Assembly (NCBI RefSeq): GCF_004341505.2
Contig: NZ_SLYP02000001.1
Location: forward strand, 3,000,501-3,064,500
DNA from: Sphingomonas sp. JUb134
GTDB lineage: Bacteria; Pseudomonadota; Alphaproteobacteria; Sphingomonadales; Sphingomonadaceae
Direction: 5' to 3'
DNA length: 64,000 bases
Position numbers and translations under genes: made by a program. A model generated the notes under the pieces. That model did not search any database. It was not told the origin of the DNA and saw only the letters and a program-made list of their open reading frames with translations. Shown here piece after piece: positions 44,041 to 52,137 of the stretch; position 1 is the stretch's first letter; each line of letters begins with the position of its first letter.

Positions 44041-44237
44041 GCTCGCTCCCCTCGTGCACAATGGCGACGAAGCCCCGCGGAACCTGTACTTTTTCTCTCA
44101 CTTCCCGCTCATCGGCGCAACCAGTCTGGCGGAGGACAGCGCGTTGCGTCAGGCGTGCCCGCTGGCTTGGCCGGCAATGTGGGGTTGCCGACGAAGCCAA
44201 AGCGGGCAAAGGCTCCCCGCCAAAGCAGGGGGACACC

Positions 44238-44792
44238 ATGGCGATTCTTTCCGACCGCTGGATCCGGGAACAGGCGGTCGAGCACCGCATGATCGAGCCC
44301 TTCGTCGAGGCCCAGCGCCGCGAGGGCTGCATCAGCTACGGCCTGTCCTCCTACGGCTATGACGCGCGGGTGGCGGACGAGTTCAAGATCTTCACCAACG
44401 TCGATTCGGCGACGGTGGACCCCAAGGATTTCGCGTCCAACAGCTTCGTCGACCGGCAGACCGACGTGTGCATCATCCCGCCCAACAGCTTCGCGCTGGC
44501 CCGCACGGTGGAATATTTCCGCGTGCCCCGCGACGTGCTGGTGATCTGCCTGGGCAAATCGACCTATGCGCGCTGCGGCATCATCGTGAACGTGACCCCG
44601 CTCGAGCCCGAGTGGGAGGGCCATGTCACGCTGGAATTTTCCAACACGACCCCCCTCCCGGCCAAGATCTACGCCAACGAGGGTGCCTGCCAGTTCCTGT
44701 TCCTGAAGGGCAACGAGCCCTGCGAGACCAGCTACGCCGACCGCGCTGGCAAATATATGGGCCAGCGTGGGGTCACGCTGCCCCGGCTGTAG
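44238..44792 (+). CDS. dcd: dCTP deaminase
   Basis: 184 residues. Makes dUTP from dCTP, the source of thymidylate in many bacteria. Motifs: [13 protein letters not shown] near the start, [34 protein letters not shown] with the catalytic Glu, and a C-terminal [23 protein letters not shown] at 44238 has AGGGGG upstream. Confidence 0.97.
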   Translation: MAILSDRWIREQAVEHRMIEPFVEAQRREGCISYGLSSYGYDARVADEFKIFTNVDSATVDPKDFASNSFVDRQTDVCIIPPNSFALARTVEYFRVPRDVLVICLGKSTYARCGIIVNVTPLEPEWEGHVTLEFSNTTPLPAKIYANEGACQFLFLKGNEPCETSYADRAGKYMGQRGVTLPRL

Positions 44793-44829
44793 GGGCGCCT
44801 TCCCTCCCGCTTCCCGCTTAGGCCGGTTA

Positions 44830-44858
44830 GCCGGTCTTGCTCCGAGCACCGGACCGGC
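44830..44858. terminator. Nested hairpin after dcd
   Basis: GCCGGTC (44830-44836) pairs with GACCGGC (44852-44858), and inside it TGCT pairs with AGCA. It begins 37 bases after the dcd stop. No T tract. A probable transcript end or processing site. Confidence 0.45.
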
Positions 44859-45329
44859 CTCGAGCGGAGTTCCCGCTCCATGGACGGCCGACCGGCAGTG
44901 AAGCGCAGGACGGCTGAGGCCAGCGAACCCCTGGGGCCCCGTTGGATGCCCATGCTGTGCCGGGCTGCGGCGTCATGAACGTCACCTCTCTGCCCGTCGC
45001 CACGGCCGTGTAGCCTGCGGACTGATGCTGGTCCCCTGGTGGCCAGCTCGGCGTGCATGGGCGACGAGTCGGAGCTTGGCCGGGTCAATTCCGGATCGTG
45101 AAAGAACGCTCGGTAGAGGGCCCCCCGTGGTGCCGGCGCCTCGCTGGCGGTCAGGCCACGCTCACGATCGGCTGGCGCAGCAGAGGGCCGTCGCCCGTCC
45201 CGAGGAAGACCCGAGTTTCCGTAGAGCGCCGCTGGGCCCTTCAGGCGCGGCTCCGCGCCCCGGCGATCAACGCCGCCTCCCTTCCCGATACGAAACCGGC
45301 CCCGCCTTTTCAGCGGCGCCCCAGACAGC
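44859..45329. other. Unassigned 470-base stretch between dcd and the exbD unit
   Basis: No convincing protein gene: all frames have low-quality composition, mixed third-base usage and no ribosome sites. There are small inverted repeats (for example GAGCGG...CCGCTC at 44862-44878), but no tRNA, T-loop motif or tmRNA tag could be read on either strand. It might hold a structured RNA or a decayed gene. Confidence 0.4.
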
Positions 45330-45333
45330 AAAA

Positions 45334-45364
45334 CGCCCGCGCGGAGATCCGCGCGGGCGCTTTT
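45334..45364. terminator. Terminator of the tonB-exbB-exbD-exbD operon
   Basis: A 12-bp perfect stem (CGCCCGCGCGGA with its complement at 45348-45359) closing a two-base centre, with TTTT on the plus side and AAAA before the left arm, so it also gives TTTT on the minus strand. It lies 28 bases beyond the exbD stop. Confidence 0.85.
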
Positions 45365-45392
45365 CGATCGCTTGCTGGTCCGGCGAACCGGA

Positions 45393-45818
45393 TCAGAAGT
45401 CGTTGCGGTACTGCTCGTTGCCGACGAACCCAAGCTTGGTCACGTTGGACCGCTTGATGATCGACAAGATGCCGTCCACGACCTCGTAGCGGGCGTTCGC
45501 GTCGGGCTGGAAGTGGAGTTCCGGCTCCGGCGACATCGCCGCGGTCTGGTCGAGGTACTGACGCAGCGTCACTTCGTCGACCGTCGCACCGTTCCAGGTG
45601 ACGACGCCGTCCGCCGTGATCGCAATCTTGTTCTTTTGCGGGTCCACCGTCACGACGTTCCGGTCGTCGGGCTGGGGCAGATCCACCTTCACCGCATGCG
45701 TCTGGATCGGGATAGTGATGATGAACATGATGAGGAGCACGAGCAGGACGTCGATCAACGGCGTCGTGTTCATTTCCATCATCGGCTCGCCGTCATCGCG
45801 GCCGCCACTCATTGCCAT
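45393..45818 (-). CDS. exbD: ExbD/TolR-family biopolymer transport protein (second copy)
   Basis: 141 residues. A short cytosolic N-terminus, one membrane helix (PLIDVLLVLLIMFIITIP) with the essential Asp in NTTPLIDVLLVLLI, and a periplasmic domain. Works with ExbB to turn proton flow into TonB motion. GGAG lies upstream. It follows a longer paralogue by 28 bases. Confidence 0.94.
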   Translation of the reverse strand: MAMSGGRDDGEPMMEMNTTPLIDVLLVLLIMFIITIPIQTHAVKVDLPQPDDRNVVTVDPQKNKIAITADGVVTWNGATVDEVTLRQYLDQTAAMSPEPELHFQPDANARYEVVDGILSIIKRSNVTKLGFVGNEQYRNDF

Positions 45819-45846
45819 GTGAGACTACTCCTCGAAAACGCCGGCA

Positions 45847-46326
45847 TCAGAGACGGGGCGTGCCGCCCGGCTCGGGCTCCGAGATGAAGCCGACCTTGGC
45901 GAAGCCGGCCGACTGCATCGTGTAGATGGTGCCGCCGATGCAGCGGTACGGGGTGTTCACGTCACCGCGGATGTGGACCTCGGGAAGCTCAACGCCCGGA
46001 GCGTTCGGGCCGCCCTGACGTGCGACCTCGTCCTCGAGCTTCTTGACCGCGCGCTCGCGAAGTTCGCCGCTGCTGACCGGCGTGAGGTTCCAATACACCT
46101 CACAGCTGTTGCCGGAGCCGCGTACGGAGAGCGACACGTTTTCAGGCTTGGTCGTCGTCGGCTCGAACTCCACCTTCGGAAGCTGCAGTTCCACCGACTG
46201 GACCACCACCGGCACTGCGATCAGGAAGATGATCAGAAGCACCAGCATCACGTCCACGAGCGGCGTGGTATTGATGTCCGAAAGCGGCTTTTCTTCGGAG
46301 CCGTCGCCGCCAACACTCATCGCCAT
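45847..46326 (-). CDS. exbD: ExbD/TolR-family biopolymer transport protein (first copy)
   Basis: 159 residues. The same layout as its neighbour: INTTPLVDVMLVLLIIFLIA with the essential Asp, then a periplasmic domain that is longer and holds two cysteines (SCEVYWNL, PYRCIGG), which may form a disulfide. Tandem exbD copies are known in some TonB systems of Gram-negative bacteria. Lies between exbB and the other exbD. Confidence 0.94.
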   Translation of the reverse strand: MAMSVGGDGSEEKPLSDINTTPLVDVMLVLLIIFLIAVPVVVQSVELQLPKVEFEPTTTKPENVSLSVRGSGNSCEVYWNLTPVSSGELRERAVKKLEDEVARQGGPNAPGVELPEVHIRGDVNTPYRCIGGTIYTMQSAGFAKVGFISEPEPGGTPRL

Positions 46327-46399
46327 AAGGCTATCCTATTCTCGTTTTCGTCACGTCGTCCGCCGGGCCGTGAAGCCCGGCGGCGAGGTAGGTATCCGC

Positions 46400-47206
46400 T
46401 TACGGACGGGTCGGCACGCCACCGGTCTGGCCGGCGGTCGTGGTGCCGGTCACCGGCTTCGCAGCGGTCGCGGCCGGCTTGGCAGCAACGGTCGACTTCG
46501 AAGCGAGCGTCGGGCGAACCGCACCGTTCGAGGCCAGGAAGCCCAGCACGTCGTTCGAGAAGGCCGACAGGTCTTCCGCGATCGACTTGTTGCGGCGCTG
46601 CAGCCAGTTGTAGGCGAGCACGGCGGGAACCGCGACGACCAGACCGATGGCGGTCATGATCAGCGCTTCACCGACCGGGCCGGCGACGTCGCCGATGGCG
46701 GCCTGGCCAGCGGCACCGATCTTCACCAGCGCGCGGTAGATGCCGACCACGGTACCGAACAGACCGACGAACGGCGAGGTCGCGCCGACGGTCGCGAGGA
46801 ACGCGAGGCCCGCACCGAGCTTCGAGTTGATCGCGGCTTCCGAACGCGCCAGCGAGCCGTGCAGCCAGTCATGCGCCTCGACCGGGTCGGTCAGCTTAGC
46901 GTGCTGCTCCTGAGCGGCGAGGCCGTCGTCGACGATCTGGCGATAGGCCGAGTTCTTGTCGAGCTTGGCAGCGCCTTCGCGCAACGAGTTCGACTGCCAG
47001 AAGGTCGCGCGGACGCGCTTCGCCTGGTTGATGATCTTCTGCTGCTCGAACAGCTTGGTGAACAGGATGTAGAACGAGCCGACCGACATGATCACCAGGA
47101 TGGCGAGCACGGTCCAGGCGATCGCACCGCCCTGCTGCAGAGCTTCCCAGAAGCCGAAGTTCGGAGCGCCGGCGGGAGCCCCGGCAGCAAAGATGTTGGT
47201 GAGCAT
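46400..47206 (-). CDS. exbB: ExbB/TolQ/MotA-family proton channel protein
   Basis: 268 residues. Three membrane segments: AIAWTVLAILVIMSVGSFYILF, LAFLATVGATSPFVGLFGTVVGIY, and ALIMTAIGLVVAVPAVLAYNWL, the last two with the family pattern (T and G residues in GTVVGI; conserved A-x-P). An Ala/Thr-rich tail (KSTVAAKPAATAAKPVTGTTT) is added. With ExbD it forms the motor for TonB. ATG at 47206. Confidence 0.95.
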   Translation of the reverse strand: MLTNIFAAGAPAGAPNFGFWEALQQGGAIAWTVLAILVIMSVGSFYILFTKLFEQQKIINQAKRVRATFWQSNSLREGAAKLDKNSAYRQIVDDGLAAQEQHAKLTDPVEAHDWLHGSLARSEAAINSKLGAGLAFLATVGATSPFVGLFGTVVGIYRALVKIGAAGQAAIGDVAGPVGEALIMTAIGLVVAVPAVLAYNWLQRRNKSIAEDLSAFSNDVLGFLASNGAVRPTLASKSTVAAKPAATAAKPVTGTTTAGQTGGVPTRP

Positions 47207-47252
47207 TGTGAGATGTATCCCTTACAGAAGCATGCGCGAATGGTTCTAAGGT

Positions 47253-47274
47253 GCCCGGCGCCGCGGCGCCGGGC
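47253..47274 (-). terminator. 22-base perfect palindrome between tonB and exbB
   Basis: GCCCGGCGCCG is followed directly by its exact reverse complement. It lies nine bases after the tonB stop and 46 bases before the exbB start on the minus strand. No T tract, so it may tune tonB versus exbB mRNA levels. Confidence 0.5.
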
Positions 47275-47283
47275 CTTGTACGA

Positions 47284-47967
47284 TTATTGGTCTTCGAGCT
47301 TCCAGGTCACGCTGAGCGGATAGGTCGAGGCGACCGGATTGCCCGCTGCGTCCTGTGCCGGCGTGAACCGCACGCGGCTCTTGGAGATCCGGCACGTCGT
47401 CTGGTCCAGCGCGGAGTTGCCGCTCGAGGAAGTGACGACGCAATCGGTCACCCGACCATCGGTGCCCACGGTCAGCTTTGCGCTGACGCGACCTTCGGCG
47501 CCCTCGCGAACCGCCGACGGCGGATACGCATCACGGCCGAAGAACTGGCCCGGATTACCCTTCAGACCCGCCTTCTTGCTGATCGCAGGCGGGGCCGGCG
47601 GAGCGGGCGGCGCAGGAGGTGCCGGCGGCGCGGCGACCGGAACCGGATTGTACGTCGGCGGCGGCGTCGTCACCGACTGGATGACCACCGGCGGCGGCGT
47701 CTGCACGCGCACGATCGGCGGCGGCGTCACCACCGGCGGCGGCGACTGCGGCGGCTGATCCGGCGGCGGCGGCGGCGGCGGCGGAACTTCCTCAGGCGGG
47801 GGCGGCGGCTCGACGATGTCGAACGTGTCCAGGTCCTCCACCTGCTTCTTCACGTACTTGTACGCGAGACCAGATATAAATGCGTACCCAATGAGCACGT
47901 GCAGCAACGCCACGACGGCGATTGCGACGATGCGCCCAGGACCCGCTTTTTGATCAGCATAGGCCAT
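47284..47967 (-). CDS. tonB: Energy transducer TonB
   Basis: 227 residues. One N-terminal membrane helix (IVAIAVVALLHVLIGYAFI) with the conserved His, a proline-rich span (EPPPPPEEVPPPPPPPP and later APPAPPAPPAPPA), and the C-terminal TonB fold (YPPSAVREGAEGRVSAKLTV, ending SVTWKLEDQ). It carries energy to outer membrane TonB-dependent transporters. ATG at 47967 follows AAGGAG. First gene of the operon. Confidence 0.95.
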   Translation of the reverse strand: MAYADQKAGPGRIVAIAVVALLHVLIGYAFISGLAYKYVKKQVEDLDTFDIVEPPPPPEEVPPPPPPPPDQPPQSPPPVVTPPPIVRVQTPPPVVIQSVTTPPPTYNPVPVAAPPAPPAPPAPPAPPAISKKAGLKGNPGQFFGRDAYPPSAVREGAEGRVSAKLTVGTDGRVTDCVVTSSSGNSALDQTTCRISKSRVRFTPAQDAAGNPVASTYPLSVTWKLEDQ

Positions 47968-48193
47968 TCAGCAACAAAACTCCTTAAGCCTCACACCGAG
48001 TGGTACGGAGCGCGTTCGCAGCCCGCGACCTTGCATCCGCACCATCGCCGTAGCGCTGCTGGGAACACCGCCGATTCTCTATCGTGGCACTTTCCGCGAC
48101 GCAAACGCTTTGTCAGACGCAACAAAAGTGCAATCGTCGGTACGAACGCCCGCATCTTGAATCGGCCTAGGTCGATGCTGCAAGATCGCGTAG

Positions 48194-49060
48194 ATGCTGG
48201 CAACCATGTTTCGACTTTATCCTGCATCCGCATCGGCGGCACTGCTGCTTTTCGCCCCCCTTTCGCCCGCGGCAGCGGCACAGCAAAGCGCGCCCGTCGA
48301 GCAGCCCGCCGTCGGCTATGCGGAGATCGCAGACCTAGTACTCGCGGCGCCGCTGGTGATCGACGCGACGATCACCAGCGCGACCCGCATCAAGGGTGCC
48401 GAGGCCGCGGGCGTCGCTGTCAATGCGGCCCGCTTCTACGTCGAGGCGCAGGTGGGAGCATTGATCCGCGGCTCGGGCGCGATGCCGGCGCGAATCGGCT
48501 ATCTCGTTGACGTTCCGCTGGATTTCCGGGGACGCGCGCCCAACCTGAAGAAGACGCGGGTGCTGATCTTCGCCCGCCCGGTCGCCGGCCGGCCCGACCA
48601 GGTACAGCTCGTGCAACTCGATGCGCAGCGGAGTTGGAGCCCGGCGCTCGACGCGCGCGCACGCGGTGTCGTCCGGGAGATCCTGGATCGCAACGCGCCC
48701 CCGGCGATCACCGGCATCGGCAACGCCTTTCACGTCGTGGGCACGCTGCCGGGCGAGGGAGAGACGCAGATCTTCCTGAAGACGGAGACCGGCGACCCGG
48801 TGTCGCTGCTCGTGCTGCGCCGCCCGAATCAGCCGCCGCGCTGGGCCGTTTCGTTCGGGGACATCGTCAATGAGGGCGCCGGTCCGCCGCAGCGGGACAC
48901 GCTGGGTTGGTACCGACTCGCCTGCGGGCTCCCCCGCAGCCTGCCCGCATCCGCCCTGGAGACGCAGGACGAACAGGGCGCGCGAATCGCCGCCGAGGAC
49001 TATCAGTTCGTGCTGCGCTCGCTCGGCCCCTGCCACGCCGGGCCCGCCGCCGGCGCCTGA
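48194..49060 (+). CDS. Secreted protein of unknown function
   Basis: 288 residues with a signal peptide (LYPASASAALLLFAPLSPAAAAQ). The mature part has VIDATITSATRIKG, RVLIFARPVAGRPDQVQLV and a C-terminal LACGLPRSLP...PC pair of cysteines. No domain recognised. ATG at 48194 or 48206. Its 226-base upstream region is shared with tonB, divergent. Ends 21 bases before the minus-strand SDR stop. Confidence 0.75.
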   Translation: MLATMFRLYPASASAALLLFAPLSPAAAAQQSAPVEQPAVGYAEIADLVLAAPLVIDATITSATRIKGAEAAGVAVNAARFYVEAQVGALIRGSGAMPARIGYLVDVPLDFRGRAPNLKKTRVLIFARPVAGRPDQVQLVQLDAQRSWSPALDARARGVVREILDRNAPPAITGIGNAFHVVGTLPGEGETQIFLKTETGDPVSLLVLRRPNQPPRWAVSFGDIVNEGAGPPQRDTLGWYRLACGLPRSLPASALETQDEQGARIAAEDYQFVLRSLGPCHAGPAAGA

Positions 49061-49072
49061 TCTTGCACGAAA

Positions 49073-49095
49073 GCGAGGGCGTCAGTCGCCCTCGC
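49073..49095. terminator. Inverted repeat with the SDR stop codon in its loop
   Basis: GCGAGGGCG and CGCCCTCGC flank a five-base loop that contains the minus-strand stop (49082-49084). It sits between convergent genes, 13 bases after the plus-strand stop. On the minus strand TTTCG follows. A likely bidirectional end signal. Confidence 0.55.
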
Positions 49096-49870
49096 CGTCG
49101 CGGGCGAGATGGACGAAGTCCCGTTCGAACCGGCGTAGATTGGCGCCTCCGTCCACGAACAGCACCTGCCCGGTCGTCGCCCGCGCACCGGCCAGGAACA
49201 GCACCGCATCGGCGATGTCGTCGGGTTCCGGCAAGCGCGCGAGCGGCATGAGGCCGGCGAGTCGCGCCACCTGTTCGGGCGTGTAATCCGCGGTCGGCAT
49301 CGTCAGCCCTGGCGCCACACCGTTCACGCGGACGCCCGGCTTCAGCGCATAGGCAAGCGTGCGGGTGACCTCCGCCAGCGCCTGCTTAGAAATCGTGTAG
49401 GCGAGCTGGTCGGCAGGCGGCTGGACGATGCGCTCGTCCAGCATGTTGATGACACAGGTTCCTTCCGGCGGTGCCTGCGCCGCAACCGCGGCTGCGAGCG
49501 CGAACGGTGCCGCCGCGTTCACCGCGAAGTGCCGCACCAGCGCGTCCATGCCGGGCACCGCAGCGTCCTCGGCGCGGAAGCAGGAGGCGTTGTTGACCAG
49601 AAGCGTCACCGGCTGCCCGAAATGCGCCGCTACGCTCGGCACGAGTCCCGCCACCGCCTTCGCATCGGAAAGCTCCGCTGCGAAGCATCGGTGCGGCGCG
49701 CCCGCAGCCTCGAGGCGGGCGAGGAGATCCGCGTCCGGTTCACCTTCGCTACTTGCGTGCAACGCCAGCGCATAGCCCGCCTCCCCCAGCCGCGCCGCGA
49801 TATGCGCGCCGAGCCGTCGGTAGCTTCCGGTGACCAGCGCCAGCGGGCGGGCAGCGGCAGGCGATGTCAC
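49082..49870 (-). CDS. Short-chain dehydrogenase, pteridine-reductase (FolM)-like
   Basis: 262 residues. The nucleotide motif TGSYRRLG has the TGxxxRxG form seen in pteridine reductases rather than the usual TGxxxGIG. The active site reads INMLDERIVQ with Asp where most SDRs have Ser, then YTISK. Pteridine reductase PTR1 has the same Asp-Tyr-Lys set. Its ATG overlaps the stop of folB (ATGA), so a role in dihydrofolate or dihydromonapterin reduction is likely. Confidence 0.85.
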   Translation of the reverse strand: MTSPAAARPLALVTGSYRRLGAHIAARLGEAGYALALHASSEGEPDADLLARLEAAGAPHRCFAAELSDAKAVAGLVPSVAAHFGQPVTLLVNNASCFRAEDAAVPGMDALVRHFAVNAAAPFALAAAVAAQAPPEGTCVINMLDERIVQPPADQLAYTISKQALAEVTRTLAYALKPGVRVNGVAPGLTMPTADYTPEQVARLAGLMPLARLPEPDDIADAVLFLAGARATTGQVLFVDGGANLRRFERDFVHLARDGEGD

Positions 49871-50238
49871 GGGCGGTGACGCACCAGCCGGATTCCGATC
49901 GATTCGCTCGCTTCGGCGATCGCAAGCTTCACGATCGACACCTCCACCCGCTGCACGCGCGGATCGGAGATGAACAAGGTGCGTGCGATATGGTCCGCAA
50001 CCCCTTCGATCAGCGTGAAATGTACGCCCTGCGGCAACGCCTCGCTCGCCGCGTGCTTCAGGTCGAGATAGCTCTTGGAGGCCGACAGCGGCGTGTCGGG
50101 CGCGAAATGTTCGGGGCAGTCGAGGTCCACCGTCATCGAAATGCGCAGCGGCTGCGGCAGGTGCGTCTCCTCGGAATAGACGCCGGTCAGAACCTGCACT
50201 TCGAAGTCGTGTACCTGGAGTTGGAGAAGATCGCGCAC
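49867..50238 (-). CDS. folB: Dihydroneopterin aldolase
   Basis: 123 residues. Cleaves dihydroneopterin in folate synthesis. Motifs: VLTGVYSEE (the T-G-V-Y/F-x-E-E pattern), DLKHAASEALPQGVHFTLIEGVADHIART with the catalytic Lys region nearby, and VEVSIVKL. GTG at 50238. Overlaps the SDR gene by four bases. FolX-like epimerase activity cannot be excluded. Confidence 0.92.
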   Translation of the reverse strand: MRDLLQLQVHDFEVQVLTGVYSEETHLPQPLRISMTVDLDCPEHFAPDTPLSASKSYLDLKHAASEALPQGVHFTLIEGVADHIARTLFISDPRVQRVEVSIVKLAIAEASESIGIRLVRHRP

Positions 50239-50409
50239 CGTTGGCTGTCCCTTATGGTTCGATTCGTCCCCTAGCAGATGGGAAGGCCTCGGGAAGCTGC
50301 CCTTCCGGAGAGCACGACGGCCGCCCGTGATTCAGCTTTGCGTCCGCCCGCACGGGGGCTAAACGCGCGCGCCCTCGGCAATCCCGCCGGGGAGGAGTCG
50401 TCTGCTTCC

Positions 50410-50925
50410 GTGATCCACCTCGTCCCGCTTGCCCAGATCGCCCCGCACCAGGTCGAAGCGTTGCTCGACCGCGCATTCGGGCCGGGTCGCCATGAGCGCA
50501 CCGCCTATCGCGTGCGTGCCGGGACTCGCGCGATCCCGGAGCTCAGCTTTGCAGCGGTGGCGGAAGACGGCGCGCTGCTCGGCACCATTCAGTGCTGGCC
50601 GGTCGCCCTCGCCTGCGACGACGGCGAGCGCGTGGCGATGGTGATGGTGGGGCCGGTGGCGGTGGAGCCGGCCGCGCAGCAGGGTGGCATCGGGCGCATG
50701 CTGATGCGCCACATGCTCGACGCCGCGGACGCGATGCGCGATCCGCTGCCGCTGATGCTGATCGGCGATCCGGAATATTACGGCCGCTTCTTCGGCTTCG
50801 ACGCAGCGCACACGAGCCGCTGGCGCCTTCCTGGGCTCTTCGAAGCGCGCCGCCTGCTGGCCCGCGGTACGGGAGTTCCGGAGTGCGCGGGCGAGCTTCA
50901 GCCACGCCGGGTCGTGCCGGACTGA
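50410..50925 (+). CDS. GNAT-family N-acetyltransferase
   Basis: 171 residues. Acetyl-CoA-binding motif A: VGPVAVEPAAQQGGIGRMLM (the Q/RxxGxG/A loop is seen as QQGGIG). The C-terminus includes LMLIGDPEYYGRFFGFDAA. The family puts acetyl groups on amines of proteins or small molecules; the substrate is unknown. GTG at 50410; an extended frame upstream to 50278 has no ribosome site and is unlikely. Confidence 0.88.
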   Translation: MIHLVPLAQIAPHQVEALLDRAFGPGRHERTAYRVRAGTRAIPELSFAAVAEDGALLGTIQCWPVALACDDGERVAMVMVGPVAVEPAAQQGGIGRMLMRHMLDAADAMRDPLPLMLIGDPEYYGRFFGFDAAHTSRWRLPGLFEARRLLARGTGVPECAGELQPRRVVPD

Positions 50926-50977
50926 GGGTTGTGCGGGGTTGCGCCCGCGCGCCCGGGTCGCCATCGAAGGTCGGGTC

Positions 50978-51547
50978 ATGCCCATGCGCCCCCTCCCCGA
51001 TCTCGCCTCGCTCTCCCTCGCAGAGATTGCCCAGCTGATGGAGGAAGACCGGCTGCCGCCGGTCGAGCGCTGGAATCCGACGCATTGCGGGGACAGCGGC
51101 ATGACGATCCTGCGGGACGGCCGCTGGCTTCACGAGGGGGCGCCGATCACCCGCGAATCGATGGTGCGGCTTTTCTCCACCATCCTGCGCCGCGAGCCCG
51201 ACGGCAGCTACGTGCTGGTAACCCCCGTGGAAAAGCTCTCCATCGCGGTGGAAGATGCGCCGTTCGTGGCAAGCGAGCTTCGCGCCGAGGGCGAGGGCAC
51301 CGAAAGCCGGCTGATCTTTCGCCTGAACACGGGCGACCTGGTGCTGGCGGACGCGGGCCATCCCCTGCGCTTCGAACAGGGCGCGGGCGGCCCCCTGCCC
51401 TATCTGCAGGTTCGCGGCGGGATGGACGCGCGCATCGCGCGGCCGGTCTATTACGAGCTCGTCGAGCGCGCGCTGGCGCGTGAGGGACAGGATCCCGTCC
51501 CCGGCCTGTGGAGCGCGGGCAGCTTCTTCCCGCTCGACGCGGCATGA
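50978..51547 (+). CDS. DUF1285-family protein
   Basis: 189 residues with the family outline: PPVERWNPTHCGDSGMTILRDG near residue 30-50, RLFSTILRREPDGSYVLVTPVEKLSI, and a C-terminal ARPVYYELVE. Structures of the family show two PH-like beta domains; function is unproven. ATG at 50978 has GAAGG upstream. Its stop overlaps the Nudix start as ATGA, and CCA-adding enzyme follows, so these three form an operon. Confidence 0.87.
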   Translation: MPMRPLPDLASLSLAEIAQLMEEDRLPPVERWNPTHCGDSGMTILRDGRWLHEGAPITRESMVRLFSTILRREPDGSYVLVTPVEKLSIAVEDAPFVASELRAEGEGTESRLIFRLNTGDLVLADAGHPLRFEQGAGGPLPYLQVRGGMDARIARPVYYELVERALAREGQDPVPGLWSAGSFFPLDAA

Positions 51548-52137
51548 CGCTTGCCGAACGGCTGCGTGCCGGCCTCGCGCAGCCGGCGCAGATGCCGCTG
51601 CTGACCGGGGATTTCGACGAGGATGAAGTGGCGGCCGTCCGCTGGCGCGAGGCGGCGGTACTGGTCGCGGTCACCGACCGGGAGGAGCCGGGCATCCTGC
51701 TGACCCAGCGGACCGCGACGCTGCGCAACCATGCCGGCCAGATCGCCTTTCCCGGCGGCCGCATCGATCCGGAAGACCCCGATCCCGTCGCCGCCGCACT
51801 GCGCGAGGCAGAGGAGGAAGTGGCGCTGCCGCGCGAGGCCGTCGACGTGGTGGCCAGCCTCGACCGCTATCGCACCGCCACCGGCTTCACCGTCACGCCC
51901 GTGGTGGGCGTGGTGGCGCCCGACCTGCCGCTCGCCCCCAACCCGCACGAGGTGGCCGCGGTGTTCGAGGTGCCGCTGGCTTTTCTCCTCGACACGGCCA
52001 ACCACGCCAAGGGGCACGCAAGCTGGCGCGGCCGGGAACGGCATTATTACGAGATCTGGTTCGAAGGCTGGAGAATATGGGGTGCTACGGCAGCGATGCT
52101 GGTGAACTTGTCGCGGAGGCTCGCGTGGACGGCCTGA
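51544..52137 (+). CDS. Nudix hydrolase, CoA pyrophosphatase type
   Basis: 197 residues. The CoA-type signature is seen: ILLTQRTATLRNHAGQIAFP then GGRIDPEDPDPVAAALREAE and EEVAL (Nudix box). It would split CoA to phosphopantetheine and 3',5'-ADP. ATG at 51544 overlaps the preceding stop. Its C-terminus ends inside the next gene's first codons (13-base overlap). Confidence 0.9.
   Translation: MTLAERLRAGLAQPAQMPLLTGDFDEDEVAAVRWREAAVLVAVTDREEPGILLTQRTATLRNHAGQIAFPGGRIDPEDPDPVAAALREAEEEVALPREAVDVVASLDRYRTATGFTVTPVVGVVAPDLPLAPNPHEVAAVFEVPLAFLLDTANHAKGHASWRGRERHYYEIWFEGWRIWGATAAMLVNLSRRLAWTA

Noticed and set aside
44793..45392. tmRNA in the gap after dcd
   Set aside because: No tag reading AANDN, no T-loop and no acceptor pairing on either strand.
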